A DNA stretch of 64,000 nucleotides, taken from NCBI GenBank assembly GCA_016191845.1, contig JACPVF010000013.1:372001-436000 (forward strand). Direction: 5' to 3'. Below are positions 54,355 through 63,109 of this stretch, piece after piece. Every line of letters begins with the position of its first letter. The first letter of the stretch is position 1. The notes below the pieces were generated by a model. It saw nothing but the letters and a program-made list of their open reading frames with translations, was not told the DNA's origin and did not search any database. Both the position numbers and the translations under genes were made by a program. Source of the DNA: Chloroflexota bacterium (GTDB lineage: Bacteria > Chloroflexota > Anaerolineae > Anaerolineales > Villigracilaceae).

Positions 54355-55542
54355 GTGAAGAAACTGCTCCCGCGCTTATTGAGCCTGGCCGTTATTGTCA
54401 GCCTGTCGGTCTCGGCTTGCATTGCCAAACCCACCACTTGCAGCGATCCGCTTGGATGTGTGACCGTTAATAACAAGGAATCCATCAAGATCGCCGTTCT
54501 GCTTACCTTGAGCGGACCCGACAAGCCATACGGCGAAGACGCCCTGCGTGGCGTGGAAATGGCCATTGCCGACAAAAAAGAACTTGCTGGACATCCCATT
54601 GAGTTGATCCAGGTGGACGATCACTGCTCAGCCGAAGGCGGCGAAGCGGGTGCGCAACAGATTGCTGCGGACCCGACCATCGTCGGCGTGATCGGCGCCA
54701 CTTGTTCGAGCGCTTCCGTCCCTGCCGCAAAGATCCTCAGCGCGGCCAATATGGTGATGATCTCCCCTTCGAGCACCGCCCCTTCATTGACCCTGGCGGG
54801 GCAACATTCCACAGGATTCTTCCGCACCATTTACAACGACCGCGCCCAGGGCAAGTCGGTGGCGGAATTCGTGTTCAAGGTGCTGGGCCTGCGTACCATG
54901 AGCACCCTGCACGATGGCACTCCCTACTCCATGGAGCTGCAAGCTGCCGCATGTGAGAATTTCGAGAAGCTCGGCGGCACCTGTCTTGGCCGCATCCAAC
55001 TCGGCGGCGGCGCGGATGTAGACCATAAAATCCTATGGCTTTCGAAGCTTCATACTGACGCAGTTTATTTCCCTGTGTACACTGAGGATGGCATTGCCGT
55101 GCTGAATGCCATCAAGAAGCAGGGTATCACCAGCGCCTTGATCAGCTCGGAAAGCCTGCTCAGTACAGACTTCCTTCAACAAACAGGAGACCTCTCGCGC
55201 GGCATGTACCTTTCGGGACCCGCCCCTGTAGCCGAGTCTGCCAGCTTCTCTGAAAAATACCGCGCGGCCTACGGCGAGGATCCCATAGCCACCTACCACC
55301 TGCAAGCTTATGATGCCGCCCTGATGCTCTTCACCGCCATCGAGCAGGCGTCCACCCCAGCCTCCAGCACAGACAATACCATTTATATCCAGCGCCAGGC
55401 CTTGCGGGATAGCATTCTGCGCGTGCGTGGCGTGCTGGGTCTGAGCGGTACCCTTACCTGTTCCGAGCTCGGTGACTGCGCTGAACCGCGCATCACGATC
55501 TTCCAGGTGCAGGACAACGCATTCACACCCATCTACCCCTAG
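54355..55542 (+). CDS. Second LivK-like ABC substrate-binding lipoprotein
   Basis: 395 residues from GTG 54355, chosen because GGAGG lies 5 nt upstream and the protein then begins with a normal lipoprotein signal (KKLLPRLL ... VSAC); ATG 54343 is an alternative. The fold is LivJ/K type (IKIAVLLTLSGPDKPYGEDALRGVEMA, VIGATCSSASVPAAKIL, HLQAYDAALMLFTAI). Sequence is clearly distinct from livK at 48377, so it probably widens the ligand range of the same transporter. TACAAT at 54324-54329 may be its -10. Confidence 0.87.
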   Translation: MKKLLPRLLSLAVIVSLSVSACIAKPTTCSDPLGCVTVNNKESIKIAVLLTLSGPDKPYGEDALRGVEMAIADKKELAGHPIELIQVDDHCSAEGGEAGAQQIAADPTIVGVIGATCSSASVPAAKILSAANMVMISPSSTAPSLTLAGQHSTGFFRTIYNDRAQGKSVAEFVFKVLGLRTMSTLHDGTPYSMELQAAACENFEKLGGTCLGRIQLGGGADVDHKILWLSKLHTDAVYFPVYTEDGIAVLNAIKKQGITSALISSESLLSTDFLQQTGDLSRGMYLSGPAPVAESASFSEKYRAAYGEDPIATYHLQAYDAALMLFTAIEQASTPASSTDNTIYIQRQALRDSILRVRGVLGLSGTLTCSELGDCAEPRITIFQVQDNAFTPIYP

Positions 55543-55548
55543 GAGACC

Positions 55549-56676
55549 ATGACCTCCGCAGAGATCATCACCATCGGCACCGAGATCCTGCTCGGCGAGA
55601 TCGTAGATACCAACACCCGCTATCTGGCCCGCAACCTGCGTGGCCTGGGTGTGGACCTGTACCGCACCATCACCATCGGTGACAACGTCGAGCGAATCGC
55701 CTCCGCCATCCGCGAGTCGATGGAGCGCGCCGAAATTGTCATCACCACGGGCGGGCTGGGCCCCACCGTGGACGATCCCACCCGCGAAGCCGTGGCCCGC
55801 GCCGTCGGCACCGAGGTGGAATTCCGCGAGGAGCTCTGGCAGCAGGTGGTGGCCACCATCAGTCGTTATGGCCGCATCCCCTCCGAGAATCAGAAGCGGC
55901 AGGCCTATGTCCCGCAGAATGCCATTGCGATTCCCAACCCCGTCGGCACCGCGCCCGCCTTTATCGTGGAGACCGAGCGCAACGCCGTCATCTCTCTGCC
56001 AGGCGTTCCGAAAGAGATGGAACACCTGCTGCACGAGTCGGTCATCCCCTACCTGCAAAAACGCTTCGACCTGCGCCACGTCATCAAGGTGCGCGTCCTG
56101 CACACCTCGGGTCTGGGCGAAGGCATGGTCGATGAAAAGATCGGCGACCTGGAGATGCTCTCCAACCCCACCGTCGGGTTGGCCGCCCACAATGGCGTGG
56201 TCGATATCCGCATCGCGGCCAAATCAGAGACCGAAGTCGGGGCGGACCGCATGATCGCCGAGGTCGAACAGGACCTGCGTGCGCGCTTGAAGGAAATTAT
56301 CTTTGGCGCGGACGATGACACGCTGGAAGGCGTCACGCTTGCCGCCGCTGACCGCCGTGGCTGGAACGTGGTTTCCCTCGAACGCGGGCTACCTGACTCG
56401 ATGAGCCGCCGCCTGCCCAACCTCACCAGACTGGACCTCCAGCCTGGTTCCCTGATGGACGAATTACGCGCCATCCTCGGGCACAATCCCGACAAGAATA
56501 CCGCCCTGGGCATCGCCTGTTTCGTGGACGATATGGCCGCCGAGTTGGGCATCATTACCCCGCGCGGCGAGAAATCCATGCGCATCACCTACGGCGGACA
56601 TCCACGCAACCTTCCCCGTTGGGCTTTCAACAATGCCCTGAACATCCTGCGGCTCGAGGCGCAATCCACAGACTAA
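55549..56676 (+). CDS. cinA: CinA-like protein with eroded C-terminal deamidase domain
   Basis: 375 residues. The N-terminal molybdopterin-binding-like (COG1058) domain is well kept: IITIGTEILLGEIVDTNTRYLARNL, TTGGLGPTVDDPTREAVA, VPKEMEHLL. It acts as ADP-ribose/NAD-related pyrophosphatase in the family. The C-terminal PncC (nicotinamide mononucleotide deamidase) domain is short and lacks the AESCTGG-type active site; the matching region reads SLERGLPDS. The deamidase part is therefore probably inactive. Starts 6 nt after the binding protein. Confidence 0.85.
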   Translation: MTSAEIITIGTEILLGEIVDTNTRYLARNLRGLGVDLYRTITIGDNVERIASAIRESMERAEIVITTGGLGPTVDDPTREAVARAVGTEVEFREELWQQVVATISRYGRIPSENQKRQAYVPQNAIAIPNPVGTAPAFIVETERNAVISLPGVPKEMEHLLHESVIPYLQKRFDLRHVIKVRVLHTSGLGEGMVDEKIGDLEMLSNPTVGLAAHNGVVDIRIAAKSETEVGADRMIAEVEQDLRARLKEIIFGADDDTLEGVTLAAADRRGWNVVSLERGLPDSMSRRLPNLTRLDLQPGSLMDELRAILGHNPDKNTALGIACFVDDMAAELGIITPRGEKSMRITYGGHPRNLPRWAFNNALNILRLEAQSTD

Positions 56677-56680
56677 GCCC

Positions 56681-57652
56681 ATGCGTCCGCGCCGCAGACA
56701 GACCTCCACCACCCTTGTCCTCGCGATCTGGGGCATTAACGCGTTCGCAGTCCTGATCATTCTGTTGGTTGTCATGGTTTATTGGGCCAGGCAGTCGGCA
56801 CAGGCCGCCTCCCAGCAGACGCCGACCGTCACCCTCCAGCCGAGCCTCACCCCGTACCCCACGCGCTACGACCTTCCCACCGTCACGCGCAACCCGCTTT
56901 CCACCGAGATCGTCGTTCAGACACCCACACCCTTCGTGTTCAGCAACACCAGCAGGGCGTTGCCCATCGGCATGTCGGTCTCAGGGCGGCCCATCGAAGT
57001 GTATACCTTTGGGACAGGCGCTCGACAGGTGATGATCGTGGCAGGCATCCACGGCGGCTACGAGTGGAACACCATCGCGCTGGCCGACCAGATGATCCTG
57101 TATCTGACCGACCATCCCGAGGTCGTTCCCAGCGACGTGACCCTCTACATCCTGCGGAATCTCAACCCCGATGGCGACGCCCGCGATCACGGCATCGATG
57201 GCCGCGTCAACGACCACGGCGTGGACCTCAATCGAAACTTCCCCATCAATTGGTCCGCCACCTGGGATCGCTCAGGCTGTTTTGACCAGGCGCCCACCAC
57301 CAGCGGGATCGGGCCTGGGTCCGAACCTGAGACGGTGGCGGTGATGAATTTCCTCATCTATCGCAAGATCGAAGCGCTCATCAGTTATCACAGCGCCGCG
57401 CTGGGCATCTTCCCTGGCGGCAGCCCATGGGACAAGGAATCCACCCGCCTGGCCCAACAGATCGCGGACGTAAGCGACTATCCTTTCCCGCCCATCGAGA
57501 CAGGCTGCGTGTACACAGGTACGCTGGCCGATTATGCCGTCTCGCGCGGCGCCGCCGCCGTGGACATGGAGTTGAGCGACCACCTGCACACCGAGTTCAG
57601 CGCCAATTTGCGGGTGCTGAAAGTGTTGCTGAATTTCAGCAAACAGGAATAA
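56681..57652 (+). CDS. Membrane-anchored M14-family zinc carboxypeptidase
   Basis: 323 residues. One N-terminal span (about 12-38) and a Thr/Pro-rich linker place the catalytic domain outside. Zinc site pieces are GIHGGYEWNT (His and Glu, as in the M14 branch that uses HGGYE), VDLNRNFPINW, ISYHSAALGIFPGG (third ligand His) and VDMELSDH (catalytic Glu). Likely trims peptides such as cell-wall stems. Starts 4 nt after cinA. Confidence 0.88.
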   Translation: MRPRRRQTSTTLVLAIWGINAFAVLIILLVVMVYWARQSAQAASQQTPTVTLQPSLTPYPTRYDLPTVTRNPLSTEIVVQTPTPFVFSNTSRALPIGMSVSGRPIEVYTFGTGARQVMIVAGIHGGYEWNTIALADQMILYLTDHPEVVPSDVTLYILRNLNPDGDARDHGIDGRVNDHGVDLNRNFPINWSATWDRSGCFDQAPTTSGIGPGSEPETVAVMNFLIYRKIEALISYHSAALGIFPGGSPWDKESTRLAQQIADVSDYPFPPIETGCVYTGTLADYAVSRGAAAVDMELSDHLHTEFSANLRVLKVLLNFSKQE

Positions 57653-57724
57653 AATCCGAACACTTTACCTTTCCCCTGCCAACAAGGCGCGCTGCGCCTG
57701 ATGATATCCGTAAAAGGAGCATGA

Positions 57725-59716
57725 ATGACCCAAACCGTAGATACCCTTTTCACCAACGCCCTCGTCCTGACCATGGACGAAAAACTAACCCAATACTCGC
57801 CGGGTGCCGTGGCCGTCAAAGGCGACAGCATCGTGGCGGTCGGTCCTGAAGCCGAGATCTGCGCGGAATATTCCGCCGCCGAGACCTTCGATTGCGGCGG
57901 CAAGGTGTTGATGCCTGGCCTGGTCAATGCGCACACGCATGTGCCCATGACCCTGCTGCGCGGCCTGGCCGACGACCTGCGCCTGGACGTGTGGTTGATG
58001 GGCTACATGATGCCCGTCGAGCGCGAGTTCGTCTCGCCCGAGTTCGTCCGCCTGGGGACGCTGCTGGCCTGCGCCGAGCAGATTCGCAGCGGTGTGACCA
58101 CTTTCAACGACATGTATTACTTCGAGGACGCCGTGGCTCAGGCCGCCGCCGATGCAGGCATGCGCGCCGTGTGCGGCGAAAGCGTGATGAAGTTCCCCGC
58201 GCCCGACGCCCCCGCTTATGAAGACTCGTTCGCCCTGGCGCGTGAATTCATCAAGAAGTGGAAGGGACATCCGCTGATTGTGCCCGCCGTGGCTCCACAT
58301 GCCGTCTACACCACCACTCCTGAAATCCTGCGCGAGACCGCCCAATTGGCCAAGGAATTCGACGTGCCTCTGCACATCCACATTTCTGAAACCTCCTTCG
58401 AGGTCGAGAACATGCGTAACGAACAGGGCATGCCCGTCGTGCCCTACGTCAAGAAGCAGGGACTGTTCGAGGCCAAGGTCATCGCGGCGCACTGCGTCCA
58501 CATCGACACGGGCGAGATCCGCACGCTCAAGAATCACGGCGCGGGCGTCTCACACAACCCGTCCTCCAATCTGAAACTGGCCTCGGGATTTGCACCCGTA
58601 CAGAAGATGCTCGAAGCAGGCCTGAACGTGGGCATCGGCACCGACGGCCCCGCCTCGAATAATGACCTCGACATGTTCGAGGAGGTGCGCCTGGCTTCCT
58701 TCATTGCCAAGGCCTCGGTCAACGACCCGACCGCTGTCCCCGCCCAAACCGCGCTGACGATGGCTACCCGTCTCGGCGCGCAGGCTTTGCACCTGGGGAA
58801 TATCACGGGCTCGCTCGAAGTGGGCAAACGCGCCGACCTGATCGTAGTGGATGTTTCGCCCGTACATAATTCGCCCAAGTTCCGCCGTGACCCCAATAAT
58901 GCCTACGCGCAACTCGTGTACGCCGCCAAATCCACGGATGTGACCGATGTGATGGTCAACGGCCAGTGGCTGATGCGTTCGCGCGAACTGCTCACTCTCG
59001 ATGAGGCTGAATTGCTCGAACAGGCCCAGGAGATCGCGCAGAAGATCGATGCCTTCCTGATCGAGCGCGAGCAGTCGGTGCTGTCGAAGTTGATCGCGCT
59101 GGGCGGCTCGGCGGAGGAGGAATCCTTCGAGGTGCAGGTCAAGGTCAAGATCGCGGAACCAGACCCCGTTGTCAAAGCGCTGATGGGGTCCGATATCCGC
59201 ATTGTGGCCTTCAAACACTATCATCAGTTCGATAACTACTTCTTCTTCGCCGAAGCGGACCAGGGCCGCCTGCGTTACCGCGAGGATGACCTGATCAACG
59301 AAAAGGGCGACTCGGTCAACGTACGCGCGCGCCTGACCTTGATCGGCCAGAAACGCGAGGATCATCTCGAACACGATGTGCTGCTTTCGCGCAGCCGCTT
59401 CCTCGCGCCCGCGATGCATAGCCTGCGCTTCTACCGCGAATACTTCAAGCCCGCCGAAGAGGTGGTGATCGAGAAGGATCGCCTGCGCTGGCACATCAGC
59501 TACAAGGAAACCGAGTTCTTCCTCAACCTCGACGAGATGACCCAGCCCGCCACTGGCCATTACCTGGAAATCAAAAGCCGCACCTGGAGCCGCAAGGATG
59601 CCGAGCGCAAGGCTGCGCTGACGACCGAGTTGATGTCCCTGTTGGGCGTGGCCGACAGCCCAACCGTGACTGAAGATTACATCGAATTGATCCGCAAGCA
59701 GAAGGCGGCGGCCTAA
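57725..59716 (+). CDS. Amidohydrolase (MTA/SAH deaminase-like) fused to a CYTH domain
   Basis: 663 residues in one uninterrupted frame. Residues 1 to about 445 form a metal-dependent amidohydrolase of the methylthioadenosine/S-adenosylhomocysteine deaminase type: VNAHTHVPMTLLRG (H70, H72), HISETSFEVENM, AAHCVHID and IGTDGPASNNDLDMFEE. Residues about 465-663 resemble a CYTH triphosphate-tunnel domain: EVQVKVKI (ExExK with Gln for the second Glu), FDNYFF, GRLRYRED, LTLIGQK, EKDRLRWHI and HYLEIKSRTWS. Stand-alone deaminases end near residue 440. The join suggests linked purine and polyphosphate/nucleotide chemistry; that is inference. Confidence 0.85.
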   Translation: MTQTVDTLFTNALVLTMDEKLTQYSPGAVAVKGDSIVAVGPEAEICAEYSAAETFDCGGKVLMPGLVNAHTHVPMTLLRGLADDLRLDVWLMGYMMPVEREFVSPEFVRLGTLLACAEQIRSGVTTFNDMYYFEDAVAQAAADAGMRAVCGESVMKFPAPDAPAYEDSFALAREFIKKWKGHPLIVPAVAPHAVYTTTPEILRETAQLAKEFDVPLHIHISETSFEVENMRNEQGMPVVPYVKKQGLFEAKVIAAHCVHIDTGEIRTLKNHGAGVSHNPSSNLKLASGFAPVQKMLEAGLNVGIGTDGPASNNDLDMFEEVRLASFIAKASVNDPTAVPAQTALTMATRLGAQALHLGNITGSLEVGKRADLIVVDVSPVHNSPKFRRDPNNAYAQLVYAAKSTDVTDVMVNGQWLMRSRELLTLDEAELLEQAQEIAQKIDAFLIEREQSVLSKLIALGGSAEEESFEVQVKVKIAEPDPVVKALMGSDIRIVAFKHYHQFDNYFFFAEADQGRLRYREDDLINEKGDSVNVRARLTLIGQKREDHLEHDVLLSRSRFLAPAMHSLRFYREYFKPAEEVVIEKDRLRWHISYKETEFFLNLDEMTQPATGHYLEIKSRTWSRKDAERKAALTTELMSLLGVADSPTVTEDYIELIRKQKAAA

Positions 59717-59719
59717 CCC

Positions 59720-60742
59720 ATGGATACGGCACGCAAGGGACTGGCTGGCGTTTTTGCGGCGCTGTTCATCGCGACCGCCGTACTGTCCATGCTGTTGTTC
59801 AACCTGGAACGCAAAGCCTTTCTGGCCGAGACGTATCAGCAGGCGTTCGCGAACGAGAATTTCTATGAACGCCTGCCCGCCATTCTGGCAAAGGCATTCG
59901 TGACTTCATCCGACCAGCAGAACACCCCCCTGGGAATGCGGTCGATGAGCGACCAGCAATGGGAGGGTTTTCTGCGCGAACTGCTTCCGCCCGAAACGCT
60001 CAAGTCGATGGGCGACCAGGCGCTGACCTCGACCTTCGCTTATCTGAACGGTGAAACCGATTCGGCCGTTGTGGACCTGACTCCGCTCAAGAGTCAGATG
60101 AGCAGCAGTGCGGGTACACAGGCGGTATTGAACCTGATGCAAACCCTGCCGCCCTGCACCCTCGACGAACTGGCCCGCATCACGCTCTCGTTCCTGAGCG
60201 ACCAGCAAATTGCCTTTTGCAATCCGCCTGCTGAACTGGCGGGAGTCGTCCAGCCGCTGATCGAGGGACAGGTGCAACTGGCTGCGACTCTCCTGCCCGA
60301 TCAGGTGACCCTGGCCCGTTTCGACCCGACGACAGGCCAGCCCGACCCGCGCCAGCGCATCCAAACCCTGCGCCTGTTCATGCGCCTGTCACCGCTCCTG
60401 CCGCTGTTGCTGCTCTTCGCCATGACCGCGCTGGCGGTACGCAGTCTGCGCGACTGGCTGGGCTGGTGGGGAATCCCATTCATCGTGACGGGGCTTTCAG
60501 CCAACATCATGGCCTGGACAGGTGCGCCGCTGACGAGTTGGATATTCCTGAAAGTGTTGCTGCGCTATGCGCCCATGCTGCTTCCACCCGTGCTGATGGA
60601 TGACATTGGTCAACTGGCAGAGGCCATCGTCCATCAGGCGCTGGCGCCGCTCAGTCTGCAAGGGTGGATCCTGATCGGTCTCGGCATGCTAATGACTGCG
60701 CTGGCCTTTGGCCCCGACCTGATTCGAAAAGTCAGGGCTTGA
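59720..60742 (+). CDS. Membrane protein of unknown function
   Basis: 340 residues; family not recognised. One span at the N-terminus (about 8-28), an extracytoplasmic region of about 190 residues with two separated cysteines (LPPCTLDE, IAFCNPP) that could form a disulfide, then three spans (about 218-238, 245-268, 315-332). It starts 3 nt after the amidohydrolase-CYTH gene and is co-transcribed with it. Confidence 0.77.
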   Translation: MDTARKGLAGVFAALFIATAVLSMLLFNLERKAFLAETYQQAFANENFYERLPAILAKAFVTSSDQQNTPLGMRSMSDQQWEGFLRELLPPETLKSMGDQALTSTFAYLNGETDSAVVDLTPLKSQMSSSAGTQAVLNLMQTLPPCTLDELARITLSFLSDQQIAFCNPPAELAGVVQPLIEGQVQLAATLLPDQVTLARFDPTTGQPDPRQRIQTLRLFMRLSPLLPLLLLFAMTALAVRSLRDWLGWWGIPFIVTGLSANIMAWTGAPLTSWIFLKVLLRYAPMLLPPVLMDDIGQLAEAIVHQALAPLSLQGWILIGLGMLMTALAFGPDLIRKVRA

Positions 60743-60763
60743 CGTTACGTTTGCAACAAAAGC

Positions 60764-60801
60764 ATCTCCTGTCTTGTATTCCACAAGACAGGAGATTTTT
60801 T
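60764..60801 (+). terminator. Terminator whose 3' arm contains the next gene's ribosome site
   Basis: 14-bp perfect arms (60764-60777 with 60783-60796, loop ATTCC) followed by six T ending at 60801; ATG is 60802. The 3' arm carries ACAGGAGA, the Shine-Dalgarno of the next gene. Confidence 0.85.
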
Positions 60802-61896
60802 ATGCGTCGATTGATCCTCACCCTATTCGTTCTTGCTTTAGCCACGCTGGCCTGCGGTAGTAACAACACCGTGCCAACCGTCCCGCCCACACCGCAGGCC
60901 TCGATCTTCGATGCGAGCCACACCGCCTACGGTTTCTTCCCCTCCCCCACGCGGGTGGAGTTACAGAGCGTGTTCGACACCTATCAACACATTGGCGAAC
61001 ATGCCGACGTGGTGTTATTGCAACAAAACGTCCCGTGGAAGGATTTCGTCGACGGCGTGGATGGAGCTAGTCAAGCCATTACCGACATCACCAACCAGAT
61101 GATCCTGTGCGACCGCAACGGCCTGGAAGCCATCTTCGTGGTGGATCCGCTCAACGGGTTGAACCGCCGCGAGTTTGCAAACCTGCCCTGGGGCTGGGAG
61201 GCAAATTTCGCCAACCCCGATGTGCGCGCGGCCTTCAAGAATTTCACCCTGCGCATCGTACATGAATATCATCCGCGTTATCTTGGCCTGGCTTCCGAGA
61301 TCAACACCTACGCCGATGCCTTCCCAGAGGATTATCCCAACTACGTCAGCCTGTATAAGGAAGTCTACGCGATGGTCAAGGCCGAAGCGCCCGAGACGCA
61401 AATCTTCGCCACCTTCCAGTGGGAGGATTTGAACAATCTATATGAAGGTGCAAACGAAGGCCGCAAACCCTACGACACCAACTGGGAGATCATCGACGCC
61501 CTCGAGCCCAACCTGGATCTGTGGGTGATCTCCACCTACCCATTCGGTGCCTTCCATAGCGCAACAGACATTCCAGACGATTACTACACCCCGCTCCTCG
61601 CGCGGACCTCCAAGCCGCTGGCCGTGGCAGAGGGCGGATTCAGCTCAGTTCCAATGGAACCCTTCGGCGGTTCGGATGCAGACCAGATCGCCTACCTCAC
61701 CAGGATCCACGACCAGCTCGGTCCCCGCCTGGCATTCTGGATCTACATCATCATCAACGACCTGGATATGGATTCGTATGCCCCCAACATGAAGAAAGAC
61801 CAGGACACCCTGACCTGGTTCACCCGCATGGGCTTCTTCGATGTCGATGGAAATCCCAAGCCTGCGCTGGAAGTCTGGGACAGTTTCCGAAAATGA
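60802..61896 (+). CDS. Lipoprotein with GH-A-like (alpha/beta)8 domain, copy 1
   Basis: 364 residues from ATG 60802. Lipobox LATLAC (C18) and a short Pro/Thr linker precede a domain that reads as a TIM barrel. Paired glutamates lie where clan GH-A glycosidases have them: E166 in GLASEINTYAD and E277 in LAVAEGGFSS. Aromatic-rich strand ends (WVISTYPFGAF) support a sugar-binding cleft. It overlaps copy 2 by 4 bp. Glycoside hydrolase activity is inferred; family not assigned (arabinogalactanase GH53-like is possible). Confidence 0.77.
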   Translation: MRRLILTLFVLALATLACGSNNTVPTVPPTPQASIFDASHTAYGFFPSPTRVELQSVFDTYQHIGEHADVVLLQQNVPWKDFVDGVDGASQAITDITNQMILCDRNGLEAIFVVDPLNGLNRREFANLPWGWEANFANPDVRAAFKNFTLRIVHEYHPRYLGLASEINTYADAFPEDYPNYVSLYKEVYAMVKAEAPETQIFATFQWEDLNNLYEGANEGRKPYDTNWEIIDALEPNLDLWVISTYPFGAFHSATDIPDDYYTPLLARTSKPLAVAEGGFSSVPMEPFGGSDADQIAYLTRIHDQLGPRLAFWIYIIINDLDMDSYAPNMKKDQDTLTWFTRMGFFDVDGNPKPALEVWDSFRK

Positions 61897-63047
61897 AACG
61901 TATTTTTCTTTCCCTGATCATCCTGGCTCTGGTTACGCTGGCCTGCAGAGGGACGACCACGATCTCGCCCACACCCGCCTGCATTCCGTCAACAGCAAGC
62001 GTAGAGGTCAATGCACCGTCCCGACCGTTCCACCTGGGCTTCACGCGTTGGCCGCCCGAAGCCACCCTCGATGGCATTTCCCGCATGAACAACTTCCTGT
62101 CGACCCACGGGGACATGACCGCCCTGCACTTCGACGGCGGGGTTCCCTGGCCCGAGGCACTGACCCATGGTCCGCTGCCCGATGGATTGATGAACAGTTG
62201 GCGCTCCACGCGCGATGCCATTCCCGCCGAGCATACTTTGTTGGTCTCGATCACGCCGCTCGATATGACCCGCACGAAACTGGCATCCTACTGGGGCAGC
62301 TCGGACAACCGACCCCTGCCCAAGCCGTGGGATACCTATCCTCTTGATCATCCCGATGTGGAAAATGCATACTTGAATTATGCACGCCAGGTGGTCGAGT
62401 TCTTCCAACCCGATTATTTCGCCATCGGCATCGAAGTCAACGTCGCGCAGGTCAATGCGCCCGAGACCTGGGCCGCCTACAAGAACCTGCATAAGTTTGT
62501 CTATGAGGGTTTAAAGGCTGAATATCCCGACCTGCCTATCTTTGCCACATTCACCATCAGCCACATGAGCGGGTTGGATGGTGGGAACAGAGCAAAACAA
62601 AAAGAAGAAATCGAAACCTTGCTGCCCTATCTCGATATGATCGGGCTGAGCTCCTACCCCTATGGCTGGATGTATCCCAGCGGCAAAGCGGATCCCATTC
62701 CCGAAGATTTCTTTGCCCCTGCACTCGCTTTCGGAAAGCCGATTGGTGTCACAGAGTCAGGCGCGCCCTCCTATAGTTTCTCTGCTTATGGAAAAGACTA
62801 CAAGTTCAGCGAAGACTATCAGGCGCGCTGGGTGGACTTCCTTCTCCAACAGGCGGGTGAAAATCAATTTGAGTTCGTTGTCGCATTTACAGGTATCGAT
62901 TATGACAAACTGATCGCAGATATGCCTGCAGATGTTCGCGAACTGGCAACCGTTTGGGTATATACAGGCCTGCAGCGCAGTGACGGGTGTAACAAACTTG
63001 GTTTATCGTATTGGGACGCATATCTAAACCTGCCCTATAAAAGATAA
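61893..63047 (+). CDS. Lipoprotein with GH-A-like (alpha/beta)8 domain, copy 2
   Basis: 384 residues. Lipobox VTLAC (C18). It parallels copy 1 along its length: E181 in AIGIEVNVAQ, PIFATFTISHM, IGLSSYPYGWM, E288 in IGVTESGAPS, and an ending LSYWDAYLN like the VWDSF end of copy 1. Divergence is high, so the duplication is old. Translationally coupled through the ATGA at 61893-61896. Terminator follows. Confidence 0.77.
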   Translation: MKRIFLSLIILALVTLACRGTTTISPTPACIPSTASVEVNAPSRPFHLGFTRWPPEATLDGISRMNNFLSTHGDMTALHFDGGVPWPEALTHGPLPDGLMNSWRSTRDAIPAEHTLLVSITPLDMTRTKLASYWGSSDNRPLPKPWDTYPLDHPDVENAYLNYARQVVEFFQPDYFAIGIEVNVAQVNAPETWAAYKNLHKFVYEGLKAEYPDLPIFATFTISHMSGLDGGNRAKQKEEIETLLPYLDMIGLSSYPYGWMYPSGKADPIPEDFFAPALAFGKPIGVTESGAPSYSFSAYGKDYKFSEDYQARWVDFLLQQAGENQFEFVVAFTGIDYDKLIADMPADVRELATVWVYTGLQRSDGCNKLGLSYWDAYLNLPYKR

Positions 63048-63062
63048 ACCCCCGAAAATAAA

Positions 63063-63092
63063 ACCAGCCGCAGAAACGCTCCTGCGGCTGGT
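63063..63092. terminator. Terminator between the lipoprotein and mltG genes
   Basis: Arms ACCAGCCGCAG / CTGCGGCTGGT, loop 8 nt, A-rich before and TTTT after; convergent genes on both sides. Confidence 0.85.
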
Positions 63093-63109
63093 AGTTTTCT
63101 GCCAATAAA

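Noticed and set aside
55033-56190. Minus-strand frame of about 385 codons over the binding protein and cinA
   Set aside because: Antisense to two supported genes; composition typical of a shadow frame.
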